This document shows positions 23,524 to 32,442 of a DNA stretch of 46,275 bases, piece after piece. Both the position numbers and the translations under genes were made by a program. Under the pieces are notes generated by a model that was not told the origin of the DNA, did no database searches, and saw only the letters and a list, made by a program, of their open reading frames with translations. Source of the DNA: Sphingobacteriales bacterium (lineage in GTDB: Bacteria; Bacteroidota; Bacteroidia; Chitinophagales; Chitinophagaceae); assembly GCA_012270485.1 (NCBI GenBank), contig JAAXIF010000108.1, positions 1 to 46,275 on the forward strand. Reading direction: 5' to 3'. Every line of letters begins with the position of its first letter. Within the stretch, counting starts at the first letter, position 1.

Positions 23524-25936
23524 TTTGCACTTCGGCATTGGATAATATTAAGGGTATTGCATTACTTCCATTGGGTGCAATGGGTTGTCCGTTGGTGGTC
23601 AGGAATGCAGTATTATCTGCATTTCGCTGGAATGTATATTGTGGTATACCACTGATCTTAGAACCGTACCAGTTGGTGATATCAATGAATACATTGAGTG
23701 TTGTTTTGCGATAGTTCCATTTTTTATCGATGCGAATATCGCTGGAATTGAAGGCGGGTAAACGATTCGCATTAAATCGACTATAATCCAAAATACCCGT
23801 TCCCACACTCAGGTAATTCAATTGAGAAGCTACCAGATCAAAAGGTGTTAGTGGAGCAGCACCCTGGTAACGGAATTTAATACCTAACTCCCAGTTGCGT
23901 GGTAATTTATACCCTGCTGTAATACTGAGGAGTTGTCCATTGTCCCAACCTGCCGGTAAGTATACAGCATTACTATTGGTAAATTCAGATTTGTATAATG
24001 TATAACTGAGAATGCCAAAAAATCGTTTGGTGAGTTTTTTCTGCATGAAAATTTCCATACCATACGCTCTTCCTTTTCCTGACTGTGTCACTGCTTCATT
24101 ACCAATACTACCGAACTCCGTTCCTTTATTCGCCAAACTAATCCCTTCCAATACACTCACCGGATAATCTGAATAATTTTTGTAAAACCCTTCTACAGTA
24201 AAACGAAAGGTGCTGCTGGGAATGTATTCAACCCCGGCCACATAATGTGTGCTTTGAATATAATTACCCGGATTCGCAACGCCGCCAGTTCTAAAAGCAA
24301 GTTGGGTATACGATGGCAGTTTATAATATCGTCCGATACTGGCATTGATATTCCAGGTACGCGCAATGGCATAACTCAACGATACTCTTGGTGATAGTTG
24401 TTGCAGTGGATTGGATTCGCTGTTGTTCAAACTATTGGCGTCCATACGGATACCCCCGCTAATAGCAACTTTATCCTGAAATATTTTTTTACTTCCTTGA
24501 ATAAAAGCTCCGTATTTAATAAAGTCTGTATTATTATTGGCAATAATTCTTTGTTCCGGTTGAATGATATTGCCATTCTGATCGCGCAATTCTTTTCGAA
24601 ACAGATTATTGAAATCGTTATTGAAATCTACGTACTGCACCATGGCACCATAACTGATCTTCCATCCATTGGCAGTATTGGCGGTCATGTCCCAGCGTAA
24701 TTTATTTTCGGTTTCCCGACTATCCGTTAATAAAGTTTGTGTGGCGGGAGAAGGCTTTTCATTATCTTCAAACTTCTCAACATTATTGTTTAAGGTATTT
24801 CTGCTCAATGCCAAATTCCAAAAACCTTTCTTGGTCAATTTTCTCAAACTGGCACCGATGGTATAATTCCACTGATTGATGATAGGATTACTATTGATCA
24901 CATACAATTTCTCAGGCGTAGCCGATTTAGGTGCTGCAAATTTGAATTCATCAATAGCTCCTAATCCCAAAAAACTCAGGGTTGTGGTAGGATTGATCTT
25001 GGTGGTGGTTTTAAATTGAAAGTCCCAATAGTTGGGTCTGATCGGTAAATCAATGGCTTGAAACAATAACTGCAGATAACTTCTTCGAACAGAAGCGAGA
25101 TAGGTTGTTTTCTTATCCAAGGGACCATCCAACGTTAGCGCCAGTTCTGTTGCACTTAAGATCACATTACCCTGTGTTCGCTTATCGTTACCTGATTTTT
25201 GTCTGAACTGCAATACACTACTCAACGCATTATCATAGCGCGCATCAAATGCACTGGAACTGAGTTTTACTTCTTCAATAAAATTGGCATTCAAAATACC
25301 TTGGGGACCGCCACCACTTCCCTGGGTGCCAAAGTGATTGATTACGGGTATTTCAACACCATCGAGATAATATACATTCTCATTGGGTGCGCCGCCACGA
25401 ATGATGATATCATTACGGAAACCGCCGCCACCCACACCGCCGCCTACTCCGGGTAGGGATTGAATTACTTTACTGATATCAAAATTCCCTCCGGGGTTTC
25501 TTTTGATCTCTTCTGTGGTCATTTTTTGAACACTCAATGGTGTTTCAATACTGGCAGCCCTGGCAGTAGCTCGTCTTCCTGAAACCGTTACTTCAGCTAA
25601 GGAAGAAGCGGTTGGTTCTGCTTCTAAAGTGATCACATTGATATTCCCGTTGGTGATGAGAACATTATTCAGATTCAAAGGTTTATATCCCAGGGCATTG
25701 ATGCTGATATTATAGGTGCCCGGGGTAAGACCGGTAAATCGGAAGATACCGGTTGAATCTGTAAGGGTATTTTTTCCGGAGGGAGATAATAACACCGCAG
25801 CCGCAGTAACGGGACGCTGTGTATTTTTGTCGATCAGCGTACCGATAAGACTGCCCTGCTGTGTGCCTTGAGCCTGTATTTCAGAGAGAAACAAAGCTCC
25901 CAAAACCATCCATAAGAGCGATAAACGACGTAACAT
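23489..25936 (-). CDS. TonB-dependent receptor with carboxypeptidase-like N-domain
   Basis: 815 residues. Signal peptide LSLLWMVLGALFLSEIQAQG. A carboxypeptidase regulatory-like beta domain (about 30-110: GTLIDKNTQRPVTAAAVLL, YNISINALGYKPL) precedes the plug (about 130-240: GGGFRNDIIIRGGAPNENVYYLDGVEI) and the 22-strand barrel to the C-terminal F. It imports a ligand using TonB energy at the outer membrane. There is no SusD partner next to it, so it is not a standard SusCD pair; the ligand is unknown. It is divergent from a MarR-family gene, with a near-perfect palindrome between them. Confidence 0.94.
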   Translation of the reverse strand: MLRRLSLLWMVLGALFLSEIQAQGTQQGSLIGTLIDKNTQRPVTAAAVLLSPSGKNTLTDSTGIFRFTGLTPGTYNISINALGYKPLNLNNVLITNGNINVITLEAEPTASSLAEVTVSGRRATARAASIETPLSVQKMTTEEIKRNPGGNFDISKVIQSLPGVGGGVGGGGFRNDIIIRGGAPNENVYYLDGVEIPVINHFGTQGSGGGPQGILNANFIEEVKLSSSAFDARYDNALSSVLQFRQKSGNDKRTQGNVILSATELALTLDGPLDKKTTYLASVRRSYLQLLFQAIDLPIRPNYWDFQFKTTTKINPTTTLSFLGLGAIDEFKFAAPKSATPEKLYVINSNPIINQWNYTIGASLRKLTKKGFWNLALSRNTLNNNVEKFEDNEKPSPATQTLLTDSRETENKLRWDMTANTANGWKISYGAMVQYVDFNNDFNNLFRKELRDQNGNIIQPEQRIIANNNTDFIKYGAFIQGSKKIFQDKVAISGGIRMDANSLNNSESNPLQQLSPRVSLSYAIARTWNINASIGRYYKLPSYTQLAFRTGGVANPGNYIQSTHYVAGVEYIPSSTFRFTVEGFYKNYSDYPVSVLEGISLANKGTEFGSIGNEAVTQSGKGRAYGMEIFMQKKLTKRFFGILSYTLYKSEFTNSNAVYLPAGWDNGQLLSITAGYKLPRNWELGIKFRYQGAAPLTPFDLVASQLNYLSVGTGILDYSRFNANRLPAFNSSDIRIDKKWNYRKTTLNVFIDITNWYGSKISGIPQYTFQRNADNTAFLTTNGQPIAPNGSNAIPLILSNAEVQITPTFGLIVEF

Positions 25937-25987
25937 ATTGCTTGCTTTTATTTTCGAATGACAAAGAAATAAAAAGATTGTTCAAAA

Positions 25988-26007
25988 TTGAAATAATATT
26001 ATTCCAA
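25988..26007. promoter_or_regulatory. near-perfect 20-bp palindrome, candidate MarR operator
   Basis: TTGAAATAAT and ATTATTCCAA are inverted copies matching at 9 of 10 positions with no spacer, flanked by AAAATTG-like half-sites. It lies midway between the divergent TonB-receptor and MarR genes, 18 bp before the MarR start codon. MarR dimers usually bind such AT-rich 16-20 bp palindromes. Confidence 0.6.
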
Positions 26008-26024
26008 AATTGTAATTTTAATAC

Positions 26025-26651
26025 ATGAAGTCGATAGAACATCTCTGGAAACGCTTTGAAAATCAGCACCCAAAAGCTACGCTCACAGATTTTGGGGTAT
26101 GGTTGATCAAAAACGATGTTCCTGAAAAAGAATTGGTTAAGCAAACCATGCGTCAGGATAACAGTAGCGTGAAGAAAAAAGTATCGGGTAGAATGACCTC
26201 TACCGATATGGTGGGTATTTTTATTTCAAGGTTGTATCGTTTTCTAAGAATGGCCAGTAAAGACCTGCTGGCCAAACACGATATTGCATCGATCGATGAA
26301 TTTGCATTATTGGCTACCTTATTGGTTCACCCCGGTATGACCAAAACAGAGTTGTTAAAACAAAACTTAATGGAGATTACCACCGGTAGTGAAATGCTGA
26401 AACGTTTTGTAGCACGTAAATGGCTGATCGAGCAAAGAGATAAAAATGATAAAAGAATCACCAGACTTTCTTTGAGTGCAAAAGGTCAGCAAATCATCTT
26501 TGCATGTATGCAGACATTAGATGATATAGAAGATATTCTTTCCCCTTTGAATACAAAGGAACAAGAAACCTTATATCATATATTGAATAGATTGGATGCT
26601 TTTCATTCAGAGAAACACCAGGTGAAACAAGTATCGTCGATTATTTCATAA
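26025..26651 (+). CDS. MarR-family transcriptional regulator with N-terminal extension
   Basis: 208 residues, longer than the usual 140-160 for MarR proteins. Residues about 1-60 form an extra segment (HLWKRFENQHPKATLTDFGVW). The MarR winged-helix core is about 65-195: SRLYRFLRMASKDLL (dimer helix), FALLATLLVHPGMTKTELL, SEMLKRFVARKWLIEQRD and wing KRITRLSLSAKGQ. The extension might bind a ligand or partner. It is divergent from the TonB receptor and probably controls it and itself through the palindrome at 25988-26007. Confidence 0.92.
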   Translation: MKSIEHLWKRFENQHPKATLTDFGVWLIKNDVPEKELVKQTMRQDNSSVKKKVSGRMTSTDMVGIFISRLYRFLRMASKDLLAKHDIASIDEFALLATLLVHPGMTKTELLKQNLMEITTGSEMLKRFVARKWLIEQRDKNDKRITRLSLSAKGQQIIFACMQTLDDIEDILSPLNTKEQETLYHILNRLDAFHSEKHQVKQVSSIIS

Positions 26652-26851
26652 TGATCGAATTACTTTCGAGACCTGTAGAAACAATAATCTGATATAGAAT
26701 AGACCTATTTGCTTTTTTATTATTTATGTTAAATACTAAAACTAGATTGTATTAATAATACTTCATAAGAAGTTGAAGAAGTTTTTCAGAAGTAGAAAGG
26801 TATTTACATCCGTTTTTATTTCATCATATTATTCACCGCTTTACAAATGTG

Positions 26852-27100
26852 TTAAGGTGTATTTACAATAGGAGTTGTTCTTGTTTCTGTATGTCCACCA
26901 GCAGTTACGTTTGTGGTGATTGTATGACCTAGAACTGGAACAAAATCAATATTAATAATATAACCTTGAGCAGCATGAACATTGCATAAAAATGCTTCAC
27001 TATTTGGGGCCCATATTGCAGTAGTGTCTTCTCGTCTTAATCGAATAGCAATATTATTAGTTGCGTTGTTTGGACAGTTTGGGATTAGGCATTGTGGCAT
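26852..27100 (-). CDS. small Cys/His protein at the end of the R-M cassette
   Basis: 82 residues, not recognised. CLIPNC near the N-terminus and FLCNVH at about residue 37 together give a C-x4-C ... C-x2-H arrangement, suggesting a small zinc-binding knuckle. The C-terminal half is a beta-like, Thr-rich tail (TITTNVTAGGHTETRTTP). It follows the endonuclease gene in the same direction after 26 bp, so it is probably co-transcribed. It could be an accessory of the restriction system or unrelated cargo. Codon content is AT-rich like the rest of the cassette. Confidence 0.65.
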   Translation of the reverse strand: MPQCLIPNCPNNATNNIAIRLRREDTTAIWAPNSEAFLCNVHAAQGYIINIDFVPVLGHTITTNVTAGGHTETRTTPIVNTP

Positions 27101-27126
27101 TTTTATACCTTTAAAGTTTATGAATA

Positions 27127-27867
27127 TTAAGGTGCTAAAGTTGCGGAATTAAACTTTACCAACTTATTCCAGTCTATGGAGCCATCGTTCATGCAAAAGG
27201 TTTCGGCAAATTCTTTTGTGAATTTATTTATCATTTGCGAATAAGATTGAATAAAATCGTCATTACGTTCTTTCGCATGGTGTCCTAGTGGCTCGATAAT
27301 TTTTGTGAAAAGGTCTATATCACCTGAAATAAATTCCCAAAATTTTTGCCCACAATATTTGAAATAATCCCCTTTGTCTGAATTGTTATCCCTACCGTAA
27401 CAACAACCATTTACGGCTATTATGTTTAGTTGTGAATTGCTTGTACGAAGCGTCTTTTGTGCGGTCTTGAAATCTGCTCTCATTTTGCCGATCTGTGAGC
27501 TATTGCCCCAATTGGGGCCAGATTTTATCGTTACAATATAGCGAACGCCATCGTTGTCAAACTCTAAGTCAATACCCTGAATACCGGACTTACGACCACC
27601 GTACACTTTACTATTTATAAAAATCGCAAGCCCCTCAAGCCAGTCTCCAAAAATCGTTTCTTCTTGTGAGGAAATAAATGCATCTGTCAAATTCTTTATA
27701 ATATCCTGGGCAGTCAGGATATATTTTGCCTTAAAAAGATATGGATTTTTCTTTCCTAAAACCTTTCTTAGCTTTAGGTCATTTAGTCCAGAAATTCTTT
27801 TTTGGTGAAAAGTTCCTATGTTTTCTTCAACGTACTGTGTAACGTCTTTTAGGTTTAGCTGTTTCAT
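27127..27867 (-). CDS. PmeII-family type II restriction endonuclease
   Basis: 246 residues. The sequence matches what I know of the PmeII-type restriction endonucleases: KNPYLFKAKYI, SSQEETIFGDWLEGLAI, YGGRKSGIQGIDLEF, YIVTIKSGPNWGNSSQI, INVIAVNGCCYGRDN-like LNIIAVNGCCYGRDN, and CGQKFWEFISGD. The probable PD-(D/E)xK-type core is the acidic GIDLEF strand followed by the IK of TIKSG. It should cut unmethylated DNA at the site protected by the neighbouring methyltransferase; the recognition sequence cannot be predicted here. Its start overlaps the methyltransferase gene by 41 bp, so R is translated after M. Confidence 0.85.
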   Translation of the reverse strand: MKQLNLKDVTQYVEENIGTFHQKRISGLNDLKLRKVLGKKNPYLFKAKYILTAQDIIKNLTDAFISSQEETIFGDWLEGLAIFINSKVYGGRKSGIQGIDLEFDNDGVRYIVTIKSGPNWGNSSQIGKMRADFKTAQKTLRTSNSQLNIIAVNGCCYGRDNNSDKGDYFKYCGQKFWEFISGDIDLFTKIIEPLGHHAKERNDDFIQSYSQMINKFTKEFAETFCMNDGSIDWNKLVKFNSATLAP

Positions 27868-28705
27868 ATTTCACTGTCGGCTCTAATAAATATAATTCCA
27901 CTGGTTTAACTTGTTCTTTAACCATTTCATAATATTCTGGGACCATATCAATACCAATCGAGTGTCGTTTCATTCTATTCGCAACTAAAATTGTTGTTCC
28001 AGAGCCCATAAAAGGGTCAAGGATCGTATCATTTTCCTTTGTGAAAAGTTTGATAAACCATTCAGGCAGTTCTTCAGGAAAAGCAGCACTATGATTTTTA
28101 TTGCTGCACTCTGTTGCTAAATGGAGAACATTAGTAGGGAAAGCCTTATCTCTCGTCAACCAATTTGAAATGTTTTTGCCAAAACCACTACCCACTTTTG
28201 AATTGTCTCTTATTTTATCTGTTTCACTTAGATTCTTAAGTCTTGATTTAGCCCAATCACCCATTGGAACCATTACTTCTTCTTGATACATGTTAAACTT
28301 CTTATCCTTGTTAAATTGTAGAAGTCTTTCCCATGCGTCACGAAATCTATTTGGCCATTTACCAGGGTAGCAATTCTTTTTGTGCCAAATAAACTCCTCT
28401 GTCCATAACCACCCTTGCTTACGCATTTCAAGAATCAATTCCATTACATAAACACTCCGCTCTCCTTCAACAACCTTTTCCTTTATATTAAGTATAAATG
28501 TTCCTGTTGGTTTTAAAACTCTAAGAAGCTCCTTTGTTATCGGAAGAAACCATTCAACATATTTATCTGGATGAATACCTCCGTAAGTTCCTTTACGCTG
28601 GTCTGCGTATGGAGGAGATGTCACAATGAGGTCAACGGAGTTATCAGGAAGTTTCTTAAGTAATGTTTTACTGTCGCCTAGAAATAAATCTGTCCTTATT
28701 TCCAT
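27827..28705 (-). CDS. site-specific DNA methyltransferase (beta-type, TSPPY)
   Basis: 292 residues from ATG 28705; the open frame reaches a TTG at 28726. Catalytic motif IV TSPPY is near the N-terminus (residues 29-33) and the AdoMet-binding motif I DPFMGSGTT is near the C-terminus, the order of beta-class amino-methyltransferases. SPPY is commonest in N4-cytosine enzymes, but N6-adenine specificity is not excluded. It is the modification half of a type II system with the overlapping endonuclease gene. It has its own good promoter just upstream, consistent with methylation being established first. No controller (C) gene is next to it. Confidence 0.93.
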   Translation of the reverse strand: MEIRTDLFLGDSKTLLKKLPDNSVDLIVTSPPYADQRKGTYGGIHPDKYVEWFLPITKELLRVLKPTGTFILNIKEKVVEGERSVYVMELILEMRKQGWLWTEEFIWHKKNCYPGKWPNRFRDAWERLLQFNKDKKFNMYQEEVMVPMGDWAKSRLKNLSETDKIRDNSKVGSGFGKNISNWLTRDKAFPTNVLHLATECSNKNHSAAFPEELPEWFIKLFTKENDTILDPFMGSGTTILVANRMKRHSIGIDMVPEYYEMVKEQVKPVELYLLEPTVKYETAKPKRRYTVR

Positions 28706-28723
28706 AGTATTATCCTGTTTGTA

Positions 28724-28755
28724 CAAATATAAACCCTTTGTTACCGAATGCCAAA
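28724..28755 (-). promoter_or_regulatory. Bacteroidota-type promoter of the R-M operon
   Basis: On the - strand a TTTG (28755-28752) is followed after 20 bp by TATATTTG (28731-28724), an exact match to the TAnnTTTG -7 element at canonical spacing. The predicted start lies about 12-15 bp before the ATG at 28705. Confidence 0.65.
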
Positions 28756-28797
28756 AATTTTAGTAATTTTAAAATATTCAAAAGATAGTTTGGAACA

Positions 28798-30105
28798 TCA
28801 ATGTAACACAATCGTTTGCTCCATATCTTCTAATGCAACCCCTTTGGTCTCAGGCATCATCTTCCATACATATAGTAATTGTAGGAACATCATGAATGCA
28901 AAGAATCCGAAGATATAAGTACCGGGTACATTGGCGGCAAAGAAAGGAAATACCTGTGCTACCAATGCTGCAAATACCCAATGCGTTAAACAACCAAACG
29001 AAGTACCACTGGCACGAACCGAGTTGGGGAATAGCTCTGATAAAAATACCCAGATCACAGCCCCTTGTCCAACCGCATGCGCCGCAATGAACAGAAACAC
29101 ATAATACACGATCATCGTTTTATCTGCCGCATTAAAAGACACTGCGATCAGGGTAAGAGAAATGATATAACCCACAGAACCTATATACATCAATAATTTT
29201 CTTCCAAAACGATCGATCAGGTACCAGCCTGTGATGGTGAAAATAAGATTCACAACACCAATACCTACTGATGATAACAATGCACCACTTCTTTCAATAC
29301 CCGCCATCTCAAAAACTTTAGGAGCAAAATAGATAATGGCATTGATACCCGACATTTGATTAAAGAAAGCGATCAGAAAAGCCAATACCAGCGGAGCCAT
29401 GAATTTTTTAGAGAACAGTGATTCTTTGACCTGTGTCACTGAGTTTCGAATGGCATCGATCATGGCATCGGTTGCTTCACCGGTAATCGCCAATACTTTT
29501 TTGGCTGCGGCTGCATCATTTTTATACAATACCAACCACCGTGGTGTTTCGGGTGTAAACAACATCATCACTGAAAATAAAAGAGAAGGAATAGCTACCA
29601 CTCCCAACATCCATCTCCAATCATTTTCGCCACCCAAACCTTGTAATAAATAATTGGAAAAATAGGCCAACAAAATTCCGGCAACTACATTCAGTTGAAA
29701 AGAGATCACTATTCTGCCACGATATTTCGGTGGTGCTATCTCAGAGATATACACGGGTGCCACAACGGAAGAAGCGCCGATACTCAATCCACTTAAAAAG
29801 CGAAAGACCATAAACGTGTACACATCCCGTGCCATCGCAGCACCAACAGAAGTGACCAGAAATAAAATACCAATCCAGAACAAAGTCTTTTTTCTTCCGA
29901 TACGATTGGCGGGAATGTTTCCCAAGGCAGCACCAAAAACAGTTCCATACAATGCCATGGCAATAGCCGTTCCATGCATCCAGTCGCTCAGATTCCATAA
30001 AGATTGAATGGCTTGTTCTGCACCGGATATAACCGCTACATCCAAACCAAATAACAATCCACCCAAACCTACTGTGATGGACCATAGGGCAAGCTTCTTA
30101 TGCAT
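28798..30105 (-). CDS. sugar porter family MFS transporter
   Basis: 435 residues from ATG 30105; upstream ATG 30174 would add 23 polar residues not typical of the family. Twelve membrane helices. Sugar-porter signatures in order: GGLLFGLDVAVISGA in helix 1, NRIGRKK after helix 2, RFLSGLSIGASSVVAPVYISE, PETPRW before the central loop, IDRFGRK, and PETKG near the end. It is probably a proton-driven monosaccharide or inositol symporter in the inner membrane, like XylE/AraE/IolT. The DUF1080 gene lies upstream in the same direction, but a terminator-like hairpin separates them. Confidence 0.94.
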   Translation of the reverse strand: MHKKLALWSITVGLGGLLFGLDVAVISGAEQAIQSLWNLSDWMHGTAIAMALYGTVFGAALGNIPANRIGRKKTLFWIGILFLVTSVGAAMARDVYTFMVFRFLSGLSIGASSVVAPVYISEIAPPKYRGRIVISFQLNVVAGILLAYFSNYLLQGLGGENDWRWMLGVVAIPSLLFSVMMLFTPETPRWLVLYKNDAAAAKKVLAITGEATDAMIDAIRNSVTQVKESLFSKKFMAPLVLAFLIAFFNQMSGINAIIYFAPKVFEMAGIERSGALLSSVGIGVVNLIFTITGWYLIDRFGRKLLMYIGSVGYIISLTLIAVSFNAADKTMIVYYVFLFIAAHAVGQGAVIWVFLSELFPNSVRASGTSFGCLTHWVFAALVAQVFPFFAANVPGTYIFGFFAFMMFLQLLYVWKMMPETKGVALEDMEQTIVLH

Positions 30106-30177
30106 ATCGTCTGTATTTGCAATTAAGTTACTTATTAATTGAATACTGTTTGCAGAATGACGATATATCCCCAAAAC

Positions 30178-30206
30178 AAAACCGACCTCATGAAGAAGTC
30201 GGTTTT
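30178..30206 (-). terminator. intrinsic terminator after DUF1080 gene
   Basis: AAAACCGAC, an 11-base loop, GTCGGTTTT: a perfect 9-bp stem with A- and T-flanks, 22 bp beyond the stop of the - strand DUF1080 gene. Confidence 0.75.
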
Positions 30207-30228
30207 TATATATACATGGATAACCATA

Positions 30229-31185
30229 TTATTTTGCCGGCGTAAGGATGATATTTCTATACTCTACCGGACCATGATCTCCTTGCAGCATAATGGGGCC
30301 CGGCTCTCCTTCCTTACTATCCAATGCGCCTCCTGTAATTCCGGGGATGATCTGGTCTACAATAATGGGTTTTCCATTCGCCACCACTGTTACCCTGCGA
30401 CCGATAAGGGTGATATCATAGGTTTGCCATTCGCCGGGTGCCTTGGCCACCATCTCATTGGGTGTTAAAAATCCATAGATACCACCGAAATAAGTAGAAG
30501 AGGGTTCTTTACCGGCATTGTCTTCTACTTGCACTTCATAGCGACCTCTTAAATAGATACCGCTATTGCTTCCTGCAGGATAACGAAATTCAATATGCAG
30601 TTTGAAGTCGGTGAAGGTTTGATCCGTTATCAGATTGGTTCCCGATTTAGCACTGGTTAATACACCATTGATATTCTGCCATTGGTTATTCTTGCCCTGT
30701 CCATGCCAACCACTAAGGTCTTTGTTATTCAACAATTGAATGGGCTCTCCCCACAGCACCGGACTTGTTCTCTTCAGCAATGGCGCTCTTTCTCCGGTAA
30801 ACGTATAGGTTTTACCATTACTTGCTTGAATGGTTCCTTTGAGTTGATCGTTTTCAAGCGTTGCTTCCAGTACCATTTCTTTATCGGTACGATCCCATTG
30901 TGGTGGAATGGAAAAATGAATCTTTCCCTCTTTCACATGTACTTGTGCAATGGGTCTGGCACTTCCTCCATCGGCCACAAATTGTCCTACCAAAGTTTTG
31001 ATCCCCGATAATTTGATCTCTAACCAAGACGGTGCGATTCGATCACCCATATTTACAGTAAGATCCCATCGTCCGATAACATCATGATCGGCCATATTTT
31101 TTTCTTGAACGGAAAATGCACTAACAATGATAAAAGCTGCTACTGCTATTACAAACAGCAAAGCACGATTGGTATATCGTTTCAT
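30229..31185 (-). CDS. secreted DUF1080 (3-keto-disaccharide hydrolase-like) protein
   Basis: 318 residues from ATG 31185, chosen because it gives a clean signal/anchor (NRALLFVIAVAAFIIVSAFS); the frame is open to 31278. Two parts: a beta-rich N-domain (about 40-150: IGRWDLTVNMGDRIAPSWLEI) and a C-terminal DUF1080 concanavalin-like sandwich (about 160-318: LLNNKDLSGWHGQGKNNQW, EFRYPAGSNSGIYLRGRYEVQ, GPIMLQGDHGPVEYRNI). DUF1080 proteins include 3-keto-glycoside hydrolases that act after oxidation of a sugar. Next to a sugar porter, a role in glycoside use is likely but the substrate is unknown. Confidence 0.9.
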   Translation of the reverse strand: MKRYTNRALLFVIAVAAFIIVSAFSVQEKNMADHDVIGRWDLTVNMGDRIAPSWLEIKLSGIKTLVGQFVADGGSARPIAQVHVKEGKIHFSIPPQWDRTDKEMVLEATLENDQLKGTIQASNGKTYTFTGERAPLLKRTSPVLWGEPIQLLNNKDLSGWHGQGKNNQWQNINGVLTSAKSGTNLITDQTFTDFKLHIEFRYPAGSNSGIYLRGRYEVQVEDNAGKEPSSTYFGGIYGFLTPNEMVAKAPGEWQTYDITLIGRRVTVVANGKPIIVDQIIPGITGGALDSKEGEPGPIMLQGDHGPVEYRNIILTPAK

Positions 31186-31261
31186 AGATCGTAATTTGAA
31201 TATTGAAGATAAGAAAGTATCATTTGATCTATTTCTAAAAAAACCATCGATTGTCTCTTCT

Positions 31262-32104
31262 TTATTTTTGGGCAACAATCATGCATCCATTTCCTGATAC
31301 AGCAGGTAACAGAAAGTCAAGTATCATACACAGCAATATCAATGGATAAAAAATGATCAATGAAACCAGTACAACAATTTTCAAGGGTAGTATGTATGCA
31401 TTAAAAAGGATAAGATGACTATTTAATAACTCATTACTCAATTTACCCCAAAAGCCATACGTGCTCTTTGTTTCAGTGATTGTAAAACGGTTTTGATACA
31501 AGAGTTCTTTTATACGCTCTTCGGTATATATTTTTTGATTTTTCTGAATGCTTTCATAGCTATCATATTTGCTAATAATGCGCTTATAGAAAGGCAATAG
31601 TATGGTATTGTTTACCGGCACATACAACAAAAGCTCTCCACCTGTCTTCATGGATGTATACAATTGAGCCAACGCCAGATCATCATTTGTACAATAGGGT
31701 AAAACAGATAAGCATAAGGAAATATCATACTTGTCTGACTCATTAAAAGATTCAATTTCTATTTGCTCAAAAACAACATGTGTGTATTGCTGCACTTTTG
31801 CATATTGTTTACAAAATGAAATATTGCTTTCTGCACGATCCAGTCCTTTAAAAAAGCTGTTGGTATGGGTGGCGGCGTAGGGAAAAAGAAATTGACCCTC
31901 ACCACATCCAACATCCAGCAGCGAAAATGAGTCGCCCCTTTTTGCTAATAATTGCTTTAGCCGTTTTGCAATATGCCATTTTCGAAGTTGTGTAAGATAA
32001 TTGGATAGATAAATAAAACGTATCCATTGTGGGTGGTTGAATAACCATTTCGGGTACTGATGTGTAAAAATCTTTAATGGCTCTTTCTGCTTCAAACCTT
32101 GCAT
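31262..32104 (-). CDS. SAM-dependent methyltransferase with membrane tail
   Basis: 280 residues. AdoMet-binding motif I LLDVGCGEGQFLFPYA is at about residues 58-73 and an acidic GLDRAE follows on the next strand, a class I (methyltransferase-11/12 type) fold. The C-terminal 50 residues are strongly hydrophobic (YILPLKIVVLVSLIIFYPL), predicting one or two membrane segments. The substrate is probably a lipid or another membrane-associated small molecule; this is inference. It lies upstream of the DUF1080 gene in the same direction. Confidence 0.85.
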   Translation of the reverse strand: MQGLKQKEPLKIFTHQYPKWLFNHPQWIRFIYLSNYLTQLRKWHIAKRLKQLLAKRGDSFSLLDVGCGEGQFLFPYAATHTNSFFKGLDRAESNISFCKQYAKVQQYTHVVFEQIEIESFNESDKYDISLCLSVLPYCTNDDLALAQLYTSMKTGGELLLYVPVNNTILLPFYKRIISKYDSYESIQKNQKIYTEERIKELLYQNRFTITETKSTYGFWGKLSNELLNSHLILFNAYILPLKIVVLVSLIIFYPLILLCMILDFLLPAVSGNGCMIVAQK

Positions 32105-32442
32105 TTAGAAGTTCAATATAAAAGTGGATGAACAAAGAAAAAAATATTCATCGATTCGGGTTCTTCAATTGTAACACTTCGATTGCTAATGAAAACAGCT
32201 TCATCAATCCGGTCTCATCCGTATTCTTTCAACTATTTTATCATAATTATCCTTTAGAGATTTTTGATCCAAAATCCGCAAGAAACCGAATAAGTCATTG
32301 ATTTTGATATACATAACTTTTTATATAAATAATTAATTACTGTTTTGCATTTCGACTGATGGATCAATTTATACCGGTATCATTCACCTTTAAACTGTTT
32401 TTTGTATCTTTTCTATCCTATCTAATACCTAAAATAACTATT
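32105..32442. other. intergenic region upstream of susC
   Basis: About 340 bp between divergent genes. I see one weak bulged hairpin (GATTG ... CAATC, 32181-32209) and AT-rich sequence, with no exact TAnnTTTG box and no gene. The region must hold the promoter of the + SusC/SusD operon. Confidence 0.5.
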
